This document shows positions 25,828-34,801 of a stretch of 64,000 bases of DNA, in pieces. Origin of the DNA: Streptomyces sp. SCSIO 75703. Lineage in GTDB: Bacteria; Actinomycetota; Actinomycetes; Streptomycetales; Streptomycetaceae. Below the pieces are notes generated by a model that worked only from the letters and a program-made list of their open reading frames with translations, was not told the DNA's origin and searched no databases. Position 1 is the stretch's first letter; each line of letters begins with the position of its first letter. Position numbers and translations under genes: made by a program. The stretch spans positions 6,634,001 through 6,698,000 of the forward strand of contig NZ_CP144555.1 in assembly GCF_036607905.1 (NCBI RefSeq), read 5' to 3'.

Positions 25828-27444
25828 ATGCACGGCCTCATGCAGGACCGCCCCCTGTCGCTGCCGATGCTCATGGACGGCATGGAGCACCGGTTCAGCC
25901 GCAAGCACGTCACCACCACCCAGCCGAGCGGCACCGTGTCCGCCTCCTACGGCGACGTGGCCGCACGCGTCCGGCGGCTCGCCGGGGTACTGGACGCCCT
26001 CGACGTCCCCGCCGGCGCCCGGGTGGGCTCCTTCGGCTGGAACTCGCAGCGCCACCTGGAGCTGTACATGGCGGTCCCGTGCGCGGGACGGGTGCTGCAC
26101 ACCATCAACCACCGCCTGTTCGCCGAGGACCTCGCCTACATCGTCGACGACGCCGCGGACGACGTCCTCTTCGTCGACCGCTCGATCCTCGACGTGGTCC
26201 GCCCGCTGCTCGGCACCTGCCCGAGCGTGCGCCACCTGATCGTGATGGACGACGGTTCACCGGCCGAACTGCCCGACGACCCCCGCGTCCACGACTACGA
26301 GACGCTGCTGGCCGCCGCCCGGCCCGTCGAGGCGTTCGAGCCCGTCGCCGAACGCACCGCCGCGGCCCTCTGCTACACCTCGGGCACCACGGGCCGGCCC
26401 AAGGGAGTGCTCTACGACCACCGTTCGATCGTGCTGCACGCGATGACCCTGCTCATGGCCGACACCTTCGCCATCAGCGAGGGCGACACGGTGATGCCGG
26501 TCGTCCCGATGTTCCACGTCAACGCCTGGGGACTGCCCTACGCCGCCCTCATGGCCGGCGCCGACCTGGTCATGCCCGGCCCCGTCACGGCGCCGGACCG
26601 CCTGGTGGGCACCATGGCGCGGCACCGGGTCACCTTCGCCGCGGCCGTCGCCACCGTCTGGCGCGGCATGGTGCCCCACCTCGACGGCGCCGACCTGAGC
26701 GCGCTCCGGCACCTGGTCAGCGGCGGCGGCGCCCTGCCCGAGTCCCTCTCCCGCGCCTTCCTGGAGAAGACCGGGCTCCCGCTGCGCAGTTCCTGGGGCA
26801 TGACCGAGACCAGCCCCCTGGTGTGCAGCGCGCGGATCCCCAGCGAGGAGGCGGCGGCGCTGAGCGAGGAGGACCGGGTCACCGCCCTGGCCGCCCCCGG
26901 CCCCCCGACCGTGCTGTGTTCGCTGCGCCTGGTCGCCGAGGACGGTTCCCTCGCCCCGCGCGACGGACTGCACCGGGGCGAACTCCAGGTCGCCGGGCCG
27001 ACCGTCGCCGCCGGTTACTACGGGGCCGACCCCCAGTCCTCGGCGTTCACCGAGGACGGCTGGCTGCGCACCGGGGACGTGGCCACCATCGACCGGCACG
27101 GAGTGGTGCGCATCGTCGACCGCACCAAGGACCTCATCAAGTCCGGCGGCGAGTGGATCTCCTCGGTGGAACTGGAGAACGCGCTCATGGCGCTGCCCGG
27201 CGTGCTGGAGGCCGCGGTGATCGCGGTGCCGGACGACAAGTGGGGGGAGCGGCCCCTCGCGTGCGTGGTGGCGCTGCCCGGCACGGAACTGACGCGGGAG
27301 GACATCCGCGCGCACCTCGTCGGCCGGGTCGCCAAGTGGTGGATTCCCGAGCGGGTCGTGATGCTGGACGGCCTCCCCAAGACCGCGTCCGGGAAGTTCG
27401 CCAAGGCCGCCCTGCGCCAGTCGATGGCCGCCGGGACCCTCTGA
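25828..27444 (+). CDS. AMP-dependent acyl-CoA synthetase
   Basis: ANL-superfamily ligase of 538 residues, normal for medium- or long-chain acyl-CoA synthetases. Motifs: P-loop YTSGTTGRPKGVLYD about residues 182-196, A5 SSWGMTETSP about 316, A7 DGWLRTGDVA about 410, A8 VDRTKDLIKSGGEW, and the C-terminal lysine in KTASGKFAK. It activates a carboxylic acid with ATP to an acyl-adenylate and then the CoA thioester. GAGGAG lies about 13 bases before the ATG. Last gene of the island, convergent with its likely repressor. Confidence 0.93.
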   Translation: MHGLMQDRPLSLPMLMDGMEHRFSRKHVTTTQPSGTVSASYGDVAARVRRLAGVLDALDVPAGARVGSFGWNSQRHLELYMAVPCAGRVLHTINHRLFAEDLAYIVDDAADDVLFVDRSILDVVRPLLGTCPSVRHLIVMDDGSPAELPDDPRVHDYETLLAAARPVEAFEPVAERTAAALCYTSGTTGRPKGVLYDHRSIVLHAMTLLMADTFAISEGDTVMPVVPMFHVNAWGLPYAALMAGADLVMPGPVTAPDRLVGTMARHRVTFAAAVATVWRGMVPHLDGADLSALRHLVSGGGALPESLSRAFLEKTGLPLRSSWGMTETSPLVCSARIPSEEAAALSEEDRVTALAAPGPPTVLCSLRLVAEDGSLAPRDGLHRGELQVAGPTVAAGYYGADPQSSAFTEDGWLRTGDVATIDRHGVVRIVDRTKDLIKSGGEWISSVELENALMALPGVLEAAVIAVPDDKWGERPLACVVALPGTELTREDIRAHLVGRVAKWWIPERVVMLDGLPKTASGKFAKAALRQSMAAGTL

Positions 27445-27526
27445 CCGGCGGCGCCCCCGGTATCCGGTCACGCGGCTCCCTGCCCCGGGCCGGCACCGGT
27501 CCGGGCGGGATGCCCCGTACGCCGGT

Positions 27527-28159
27527 TCAGCGCACCGGATCGAGGACCAGGCCCCCGACCACGACGTCCACGATGTCGTCGGCGAGTTGCCGCAGGTCGT
27601 CCGTGGACTGGCCCTCGATCCGGTGGAACCACATGTCGACGGCGTTGAGACTGCACAACAGGGTGCGCGCCGCCAATTTCGCGCGCACCGGTCGGAGTGT
27701 TCCGTCGGCGATTCCGTCCTGGACGACCCGGAGGAAGAGGTCTTCGTACTCGGCCCGGAGGATGTTGAGCGCGTCCAGGGATTTCCGCTGACGCGGTTTC
27801 AGCGCCGTCGACGACTGTTCCCTGACGCCGAGGTGGACCACGTGGTGATAGGCGAGATTCGTCATGAGATTCATGACGTGCTGCGTCGACATCGCCACGA
27901 GCCGGTCCCGTCCGGTGCCGCCGGCCTGCGACAACGGCTCCACCTGTTCGCGCACGGTACGCATTCCGTGCTCGTAGGCGGCCAGAAAGATGTCGAACTT
28001 CGAGCGGAAGTGGTAATAGATCAGGCCCTTGGTGGCGCCGACGCTGTCCGCGATGTCATCGATGGCGACGCCGAATCCCTGCTCCATGAAAGCCTCGGCC
28101 GCGGCGTCCAGAATGCGGCGCTTGGCGTTGTCGGCCTCGACGCCGTCCGTGACTGCCAT
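27527..28159 (-). CDS. TetR-family repressor of the acyl-CoA island (probable)
   Basis: TetR regulator of 210 residues. The HTH is clear (ILDAAAEAFMEQGFGVAIDD, SVGATKGLIYYHFRSKFDI), followed by the TetR_C domain with HVVHLGVREQSSTALKPRQR, a segment seen in regulators of acyl-CoA and aromatic-acid genes. The same ATACT-N4-AGTAT palindrome precedes both its own gene and the SDR gene, so it likely senses an acyl-CoA intermediate and derepresses the island. Effector not determinable. Confidence 0.9.
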   Translation of the reverse strand: MAVTDGVEADNAKRRILDAAAEAFMEQGFGVAIDDIADSVGATKGLIYYHFRSKFDIFLAAYEHGMRTVREQVEPLSQAGGTGRDRLVAMSTQHVMNLMTNLAYHHVVHLGVREQSSTALKPRQRKSLDALNILRAEYEDLFLRVVQDGIADGTLRPVRAKLAARTLLCSLNAVDMWFHRIEGQSTDDLRQLADDIVDVVVGGLVLDPVR

Positions 28160-28226
28160 CCAGAACCTTCTCTCGGTCGGTACGTGTCCGGTGCACTCTT
28201 CACGGGGCAGGGCCGCCCCGATGATG

Positions 28227-28240
28227 ATACTCCCTAGTAT
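28227..28240. promoter_or_regulatory. ATACT-CCCT-AGTAT operator upstream of tetR-type gene
   Basis: Same palindrome as at 22097, embedded in a shared GATGATACTCC context, about 70 bp upstream of the TetR start. Supports autoregulation. Confidence 0.75.
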
Positions 28241-28261
28241 TTCAGGAGTCGGTCCGGCACT

Positions 28262-29485
28262 TCACGAAAACGGCCGGACCGGGCCCGTGAGGAGACCCGC
28301 GCGAGCGGACCGCGCGGCGCCGACCAGCAGGTCCGCCGCCGTCTCCACGTCCGCCGGGGTGGTACCGCGGCCCAACGACAGCCGCAGCGCCCCGAGCGCC
28401 CGGTCGCCGTCCAGGCCCATGGCGGTGAGGACGGGCGACGGGCGGTGGTCCCCGTCGTGACAGGCGGACCCGGTGGAGGCGGCCAGACCCGGCGTCGCGG
28501 CGAGGAGCGCGTGCCCCGGGGCACCGTCGACGCTGATGTTCAGAGTGGTCGGCAGACGGCGTTCCACCGGGCCGTTGAGGCGGACCCGGCCGGGCAGGGC
28601 GGCGTCCAGACGCCGGTGGAGCCTGTCGCGGAGCGCGGCCAGCCGGCCGGGGGCGCCGTCCGCGAGGTCCGCGGCGGCCAGGGCGGCGGCCGTGCCGAGC
28701 GCGACGGCGAGGGCGACGTTCTCCGTGCCGGCCCGCAGCCCGCCCTCCTGGCCGCCCCCGTACACCACGGGCTCCGGCCGCAGGCCCGCGCGGACCCGGA
28801 GCGCGGCGATGCCCTTGGGCGCGTAGAGCTTGTGCCCGGCCATGGTGAGCAGGTCGGCGCCGAGGGCGGTAGCGTCGAGCGGGATCCTCCCGGCGGCCTG
28901 GGCGGCGTCACAGTGGAACAGCGCCCCGTGGCGGCGGGCGAGGGCGGCCAGTTCGGCGACCGGCTGGAGCGCGCCGGTCTCGTTGTTGGCGGCCATCACC
29001 GACACCAGCACCGTGTCCTCGTCCAGCGCGGCGGCGAGCCGGGCGGGGTCGACGAGGCCGTCCCCGTCGACCGGAAGGACCGTCACCCGTACCCCGTGCA
29101 GGCGTCGCAGGGCCCGCAGGGTCTCCAGGACCGACGGGTGCTCGGTCGCCTGGGTGACGACCCGTGGCCGGTCCCGTCCCGAGGCGAGGACGGTGCCGCG
29201 CAGGGCGAGCAGGTTCGCCTCGGACCCGGAGCCGGTGAACACCACCTCCCCGGCGCGGGCCCCGACCAGCGCCGCCACTCGCGCGCGTGCCCCGGCGAGG
29301 GCGCGGCGGGGCGCCTCGCCGTAGTGGTGCCCGCTGGACGGGTTGCCGAAGTGCCCGGTGAGATACGGCTCCATCGCCGCGGCCACCCGCGGATCGACCG
29401 GGGTGGTGGCGTTGTGGTCCAGGTACACCGGCCCGCCGGCCGGCCCGGACTCCGGCGGCGGGAGGAGAGGTGTCCCGCCGGTCAC
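28262..29485 (-). CDS. Cysteine desulfurase (NifS/IscS-like)
   Basis: PLP-dependent class V aminotransferase fold of 407 residues. YLDHNATTPVDP opens the conserved region (21-32); PLP contacts His116 (ATEHPSVL), Asp193 (HCDAAQAAG) and Lys219 (MAGHKLYAPKG); the catalytic cysteine loop reads STGSACHDGDHRPS with Cys342. It removes sulfur from L-cysteine as an enzyme-bound persulfide for Fe-S or thio-cofactor synthesis. The GTG at 29485 is my choice; the open frame runs on to 29764 but that part is low-complexity. No IscU/SufU or tRNA thiolase gene is adjacent. Confidence 0.88.
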   Translation of the reverse strand: MTGGTPLLPPPESGPAGGPVYLDHNATTPVDPRVAAAMEPYLTGHFGNPSSGHHYGEAPRRALAGARARVAALVGARAGEVVFTGSGSEANLLALRGTVLASGRDRPRVVTQATEHPSVLETLRALRRLHGVRVTVLPVDGDGLVDPARLAAALDEDTVLVSVMAANNETGALQPVAELAALARRHGALFHCDAAQAAGRIPLDATALGADLLTMAGHKLYAPKGIAALRVRAGLRPEPVVYGGGQEGGLRAGTENVALAVALGTAAALAAADLADGAPGRLAALRDRLHRRLDAALPGRVRLNGPVERRLPTTLNISVDGAPGHALLAATPGLAASTGSACHDGDHRPSPVLTAMGLDGDRALGALRLSLGRGTTPADVETAADLLVGAARSARAGLLTGPVRPFS

Positions 29486-29994
29486 GTCCGGGTCCCGGGG
29501 GAGCGGGCCGGGGCGGGGCGCCCAGGGTCTTTCGGGAGTGACGCGGGGAGGTGTGCCACGTGCGGATCGTCCTGTTCGCCTCGGGCGCCCCGGCCGGACG
29601 GCCCGTCGCCCCGGACCGGGCGTTCCGCCTGCCCGGACGGAGGGCACCGCCCGCCCCTCGGGGCGCGTCGCCTCCGCCCAGGAGACCACACCGAGGACCA
29701 CCCGGCACGCACCCCGGGCCCCACCCGCCCCGCGCGCGCCGCGTCGCCGCCAGGCCGCGCCCACCCTGCTCCGCGCCGCCGTCGCCCCTCACCGACGGGC
29801 CGCGCCCCGCGCCCTCTTCCTTCGCCCCTCCCCGCCCTCCGCGTCACGGCCCCCGCACCCCTGTTCGCCGCCCGCCCCATGGGCTACCTTCGGTAACCCT
29901 CCAGGTGGCGTGCCCGCCGATCCCGGGGCACTCCGGCGACCACCTGCCGCTCAACCTCCCGCACCGCAGGAACCGTTGACGAAAGGCAGCAGCC
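29486..29994. other. Divergent spacer between desulfurase and FAD dehydrogenase
   Basis: About 500 bp, no credible gene. An imperfect hairpin GGGCTACC-TTC-GGTAACCC lies at 29881-29899, about 95 bp upstream of the dehydrogenase start, and could be an operator. Confidence 0.45.
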
Positions 29995-31812
29995 ATGGAG
30001 AAGCCCCCCACCGCCCCCGTACCGTCCCCGCCGGAGCAGGCCCCGGCCGGTGTCACCCGACGCCGCGCCCTCACCGTCACCGGCGGAGTCCTCGCCGGCG
30101 CCGCCCTGGCCGGCCATGCCTTCCCCGCGTCCGCCGCCGCCTCCGAGGACGCGGACGCCATCGTCGTCGGCCACGGCCTCGCCGGCCTGGTCGCCACCGC
30201 CGAACTCGCCGCCGCCGGACGGCGCGTGCTCCTCCTCGACCAGGAACCCGAGGCGAGCCTCGGCGGACAGGCGTTCTGGTCCTTCGGCGGGCTGTTCTTC
30301 GTCGACTCCCGGGAACAGCGCCTGATGGGCGTCAAGGACTCCCGCGACCTGGCCTGGCAGGACTGGCTCGGCACCGCCGGCTTCGACCGCGGCGTCGGCG
30401 ACCCGTCCGGCGAGGACCACTGGGCCTACCGCTGGGCCGAGGCGTACGTCGACTTCGCGTCGGGCGAGAAACGGTCCTGGCTCGCCGGCCTGGGCGTGCA
30501 GTGGTTCCCCCTCGTGGGCTGGGCCGAACGTGGCGGCGGACTCGCCGACGGACACGGCAACTCGGTACCGCGCTTCCACGTCACCTGGGGCACCGGACCG
30601 GCCGTCCTCGAACCCTTCGAGAAGAAGGTGCGCGCCGCGGTCGCCGCCGGAAAGGTGACCTTCCGCTTCCGGCACCGTGTCGACGGCCTGCTCACCAGCG
30701 GCGGCGCGGTCACCGGAGTGCGCGGCGCGCTCCTGGAACCCAGCGGAGCGGCCCGCGGCGAGCCCAGTTCCCGTACCGTCGTCGGCGACTTCGCCCTGCG
30801 CGCCCCGGTCGTCGTCGTGACCTCCGGCGGTATCGGCGCCGACCACGACCTGGTCCGCAAGAACTGGCCGGCCCGCCTCGGCGCCCCGCCGAAGAACATG
30901 ATCACCGGGGTCCCCGCGCACGTCGACGGCCGCATGCTCGCCATCACCGAGAAGGCGGGCGGACGGATCGTCAACCCGGACCGCATGTGGCACTACACCG
31001 AGGGCCTGCGGAACTACGACCCCATCTGGCCCGGCCACGGCATCCGCATCCTGCCCGGCCCCTCCTCCCTGTGGTTCGACGCCCGGGGCCGCCGCTTCGG
31101 CACCCCCGACATCCCCGGCTACGACACGCTGCACACCCTCGCGACGATCACGGGCAGCGGCCACGACCACTCCTGGTTCGTCACCACGCAGAAGATCATC
31201 GCCAAGGAGTTCGCGCTCTCCGGCTCCGAACAGAACCCGGACCTGACCGACAAGAACGTCTGGCAACTGCTCTCCCGGATCTGGCAGACGCCGGAGCCCA
31301 TCGAGCGGTTCAAGAACAGGGGCGAGGACTTCGTCGTCGCCGGCACCCTGCCCGAACTGGTCGCCGGCATGAACCGGCTCGCCGGCGGCGACCTCGTCGA
31401 CCTCGACCTGCTGCGCCGCCAGATCGAGGCCCGCGACCGGGAGATCGCCAACCCCTACACCAAGGACGTCCAGGTCATGGGCATCCGCAACGCCCTCGCC
31501 TACGTCGGCGACTCGCTCAGCCGCACGGCGCCGCTCCACCGCATCCTCGACCCCGCCGCCGGACCGCTGATCGCGGTACGGCTGAACATCCTGACGCGCA
31601 AGACGCTCGGCGGCCTCCAGACCGACCTGTCCGGACGCGTCCTGGACGCCTCCGGCACCCCCGTCCCGGGCCTGTACGCGGCCGGCGAGGTGGCCGGCTT
31701 CGGAGGGGGAGGCGTCCACGGCTACCGCTCCCTGGAGGGCACCTTCCTCGGCGGCTGCCTCTTCTCCGGCCGCGCGGCGGGACGCGCGGCGGCGGCCGCC
31801 ACGTCGACCTGA
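29995..31812 (+). CDS. Tat-exported FAD-binding dehydrogenase (fumarate reductase/ketosteroid dehydrogenase fold)
   Basis: Flavoprotein of 605 residues. The N-terminus carries a twin-arginine signal (TRRRALTVTGGVLAGAALAG, about 19-38, then FPASAAA), so the mature enzyme is outside the membrane or lipid-associated. The Rossmann motif IVVGHGLAGLVATAELAAAG (about 54-73) and LLLDQE acidic end follow; the C-terminal PGLYAAGEVAGFGGGG segment closes the FAD site. The family includes 3-ketosteroid delta-1-dehydrogenases and flavocytochrome c. Substrate not known. The convergent cydAB operon could take electrons from the quinone pool; a functional link is speculative. Confidence 0.88.
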   Translation: MEKPPTAPVPSPPEQAPAGVTRRRALTVTGGVLAGAALAGHAFPASAAASEDADAIVVGHGLAGLVATAELAAAGRRVLLLDQEPEASLGGQAFWSFGGLFFVDSREQRLMGVKDSRDLAWQDWLGTAGFDRGVGDPSGEDHWAYRWAEAYVDFASGEKRSWLAGLGVQWFPLVGWAERGGGLADGHGNSVPRFHVTWGTGPAVLEPFEKKVRAAVAAGKVTFRFRHRVDGLLTSGGAVTGVRGALLEPSGAARGEPSSRTVVGDFALRAPVVVVTSGGIGADHDLVRKNWPARLGAPPKNMITGVPAHVDGRMLAITEKAGGRIVNPDRMWHYTEGLRNYDPIWPGHGIRILPGPSSLWFDARGRRFGTPDIPGYDTLHTLATITGSGHDHSWFVTTQKIIAKEFALSGSEQNPDLTDKNVWQLLSRIWQTPEPIERFKNRGEDFVVAGTLPELVAGMNRLAGGDLVDLDLLRRQIEARDREIANPYTKDVQVMGIRNALAYVGDSLSRTAPLHRILDPAAGPLIAVRLNILTRKTLGGLQTDLSGRVLDASGTPVPGLYAAGEVAGFGGGGVHGYRSLEGTFLGGCLFSGRAAGRAAAAATST

Positions 31813-31859
31813 CCCCGCACGGGAACCGGCCCGCGGTCCCCACGGCCGCCGCCCCGCCC

Positions 31860-32906
31860 TCACGGCGAGTCCGGCGGCGCCGGGGGCCGCGGGTGCCGGC
31901 CGCCGGCCCGTTCCGTACCGTGCTGGAAGGTCGAGTAGAGCAGCCAGAGCGAGGGCACCAGCAGTACGGCGCCCACGGCCAGCGAGATCAGGCACGCCGC
32001 CAGCACCGCCCCGTCCGACGCCGCGTCGGCGACCGTGACCCCGCCGACCAGCATCGCCGGGTACTGCGCCGCGCCCCACGCCCACAGCAGCGCGGCCACC
32101 GCCGGCGCCGCCGCGAGCCGGGCGAGGACGAAGCGGCGCCGGTACAGCAGGAGCAGCCCGGCGAGCCCGGCGACCGCGCCGGCCACGACCAGCGGCAGCG
32201 CACGGTGCGTCAGCCCGTGGAACAGCTCCGGCGCGTCGGCGTGCAGTACGGCGATCCCGGCGCAGGCGACGGCCCCGCTGGCCAGCCCGCTGCCGACGGC
32301 CCGCCGGGCGAAGGCGGACGCCAGCACCCGGTCGCCCTCGCGGTCGGCGTCCGCGCACAGGTACACCGCGGCGAGGTGCGCGCACGCGAGCACCGCGAGG
32401 ACCCCGCCGAGCACCGAGGTCGGGTTCCACCAGCTCGTGATCACGTCACCCCGGGCGATGCCGGGCGGCACCCGCCCCGAGGCGACCGCCCCGGCGACCG
32501 TGCCGAGGAAGAACGGCGTGAGCACCGACGACAGCGCGAAACACGCCCCGAACAGGCGCCGCTGCCACAGCTCCGTACTGGCCTTGCGGAAGGCGAACGC
32601 GGCCCCGCGCGCGATGATACCCAGGGCGGCGAAGGTCAGCGGCAGGTACAGCGTCGACATCACCGCGGCGAACACCGGCGAGAACGCCGACCACAGCAGG
32701 ACGACCACGAAGATCAGCCACACGTGGTTCGCCTCCCACACGGGCCCGATGCTGTGCTCGACCAGACCGCGTACCTCCCGCCCGCGCCGCGATCCGCCGG
32801 CCAGCAGATCCCAGACCCCGGCGCCGAAGTCGGCGCCGCCGAACAGGGCGTAGCAGGTGAGTCCCACCCACATGACAGCCAAGGCCGTGTTCGCGAGCAC
32901 GGTCAC
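31860..32906 (-). CDS. cydB: Cytochrome bd oxidase subunit II
   Basis: Membrane subunit of 348 residues with eight to nine TM helices. Starts with the family-typical WVGLTCYALFGGADFGAGVWDLLAG and keeps PVWEANHVWLIF (about residues 55-66), the CydB hallmark. Pairs with CydA to form the quinol oxidase that reduces oxygen without proton pumping. GTG start. Follows cydA by 81 bp. No cydC/cydD ABC genes lie next to it, unlike many actinobacterial cydABCD loci. Confidence 0.94.
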   Translation of the reverse strand: MTVLANTALAVMWVGLTCYALFGGADFGAGVWDLLAGGSRRGREVRGLVEHSIGPVWEANHVWLIFVVVLLWSAFSPVFAAVMSTLYLPLTFAALGIIARGAAFAFRKASTELWQRRLFGACFALSSVLTPFFLGTVAGAVASGRVPPGIARGDVITSWWNPTSVLGGVLAVLACAHLAAVYLCADADREGDRVLASAFARRAVGSGLASGAVACAGIAVLHADAPELFHGLTHRALPLVVAGAVAGLAGLLLLYRRRFVLARLAAAPAVAALLWAWGAAQYPAMLVGGVTVADAASDGAVLAACLISLAVGAVLLVPSLWLLYSTFQHGTERAGGRHPRPPAPPDSP

Positions 32907-32987
32907 CTCCGGGTGGCGGCCGACGGAACGGTACGGACGAGGGCGCCGTACGGAAGCGGCGCCCGAGGGGCGAGGAGGGCCGCGCGG

Positions 32988-34400
32988 TCACACGACCGGG
33001 TACTTCTCCACGTCCTCCTCCTGTGGGGCGCGCGGCACGGCCGGGCCCTTGGCCAGCCGGCGCAGGACGTACACCGTGGCGACGGTCATCGCCGCGTACA
33101 CCACCAGGACCAGCCACAGGCCGGTCATCAGTCCGGGCGCCGGGTTGACGGCGTCGCGCACGCTCATGACGCCCCACACGATCCACGGCTGGCGGCCCAG
33201 TTCGGTGACGCACCAGCCGCTCTCCAGCGCGACCACCGAGGCGGGCCCGGCGACCACGGCGAGAGCCAGGAAGAGCCGCGCGCCACGCCGGTCCAGCAGG
33301 GCGAGGCCCGTGCGGCGCCCGCGCCACCACGCGAGGAGCAGGCAGACGCCCAGGGCGAGGAGGAACAGCCCGACGGCCACCATCAGGTCGAACGCCCAGT
33401 GCACGCCCGTCACCGGCGGCCACTGGTCGCGCGGCACCTGGTCCAGGCCCCGCACCACCGTGCCCGGGTGGTAACCGACCAGCAGGGAGAGGCCGTTGGG
33501 GATCTCCAGCCCGTAGCGCAGTTCGTCGCCGACCGCCACGCCGCCCAGGGTGAGCGGCACGTGCGAGCCGGTGGTGAAGACGCCCTCCATGGCGGCGAGC
33601 TTCGTCGGCTGGAAGTCGGCGAGGAACCGCGCGGCCCAGTCGCCCACCACGATCTGGAACGGCGTCACCACCGCCCCGAGCGTGAACGGGATGATGAACC
33701 CGGCCTTGTGGTAGGCGTCCCCGCGGCCCTTGAGCAGGGCCACGGCGTACACGGAGGCGGTCAGGAAGGACGCCACCATGAACGCGGCGAGGATCATGTG
33801 CACGGTCTGCGGCGGGCTCGCCGGGTTGAGCATCGCGGCCCACGGGTCGACGTCGACGACCTTCCCGTCGCGCAGCGTGTAGCCGCGCGGCTGGTTCATC
33901 CACGCGTTGGCGCACACCACGAAGAACGCGGAGGCGGTCCCGGCCACCACGATCGGCACCCCCGTCAGCAGGTGCCGCCTCGGCGGCAGCCGGTCCCAGG
34001 CGTAGAGGTAGATGCCGAGGAAGATCGCCTCGATGAAGAACGCGATCCCCTCCAGTGCGAACGGCAGCCCGATCACCTGCCCGAACCGGCCCATCAGCCC
34101 CGGCCACAGCAGCCCCAGTTCGAAGCTGAGGATGGTGCCGGAGACCGCGCCCACCGCGAACAGCACCCCCATGGCCCGCGCCCACCGGCGCGCCAGCAGC
34201 CGGTACGCGGGATCGCCGGTGCGGATGCCCCACCACTCGGCGATGAGCGTCAGCGCGGGCATGCCCACGCCCAGGCAGGCGACCACGATGTGCCACGCCA
34301 GCGAGAAACCCATCTGGGCCCGCGCCGCCGCGAGGTCCCCCTCGGTCACCGCGAGCACCCAGAGGGCGGGCCCCGGGGTCAGGTGGGCGAGCACGGGCAC
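32988..34400 (-). CDS. cydA: Cytochrome bd oxidase subunit I
   Basis: Subunit I of 470 residues. Haem ligands: His37 (GFSLAWHIVV) for b595/d, and the b558 pair, a histidine in PQTVHMILAAF and the later methionine. The Q-loop is short, as in cyanide-insensitive (CIO) or actinobacterial bd oxidases (GVHWAFDLMVAVGLF follows). The GTG at 34400, with GGAAGCGG upstream, precedes a standard N-terminus; the open frame to 34490 is unlikely. First gene of the cydAB operon; expression under low oxygen is usual for the family. Confidence 0.94.
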   Translation of the reverse strand: MPVLAHLTPGPALWVLAVTEGDLAAARAQMGFSLAWHIVVACLGVGMPALTLIAEWWGIRTGDPAYRLLARRWARAMGVLFAVGAVSGTILSFELGLLWPGLMGRFGQVIGLPFALEGIAFFIEAIFLGIYLYAWDRLPPRRHLLTGVPIVVAGTASAFFVVCANAWMNQPRGYTLRDGKVVDVDPWAAMLNPASPPQTVHMILAAFMVASFLTASVYAVALLKGRGDAYHKAGFIIPFTLGAVVTPFQIVVGDWAARFLADFQPTKLAAMEGVFTTGSHVPLTLGGVAVGDELRYGLEIPNGLSLLVGYHPGTVVRGLDQVPRDQWPPVTGVHWAFDLMVAVGLFLLALGVCLLLAWWRGRRTGLALLDRRGARLFLALAVVAGPASVVALESGWCVTELGRQPWIVWGVMSVRDAVNPAPGLMTGLWLVLVVYAAMTVATVYVLRRLAKGPAVPRAPQEEDVEKYPVV

Positions 34401-34801
34401 GTTCCGCTTCCGGCCGGCGGGGTCCGGTAGACACACAGCCCCGCCGCGGGCCGGCGCACCGTGTCCCCCGTACCGCGCGCCGCGGCGCACCGGCCCGCGC
34501 CGTACCTCGACCCCGTCCCGCCGCGACGACTGAAGTGTTCCTCTTGTCCGGGATTCACCCGGCCGAACCTACCGCCCCGGGCCGAGGAGGCTCCCGCGCC
34601 ACGCCCCTCGGCCCTCCGGCCGGACCAACCCGGCCGGGGTCACGTCACACCCGGGAGACGAGCGGGGCCGAAGCCGGCCCGGCGACTCCGTGGCCCCGGA
34701 GCCCCGTCCGGAACGGCGTCGACACCCAGGGCCTCCCGTTGGGATCACGCCGGGCTCGCGGGGCCCGGCTCACTGATCCGGCCTGATCCGAACGAAAGAC
34801 C
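34401..34801. other. Spacer upstream of cydA
   Basis: 400 bp without a credible gene between cydA (reading left) and the Vgb homologue stop. The cydA promoter should lie here; I saw no convincing Rex- or Crp-type site. Confidence 0.5.

Noticed and set aside
29343..34430. 1695-residue plus-strand open frame through the FAD dehydrogenase and opposite cydAB
   Set aside because: Runs out of frame with the real genes; R/P/G/H-rich translation without motifs.
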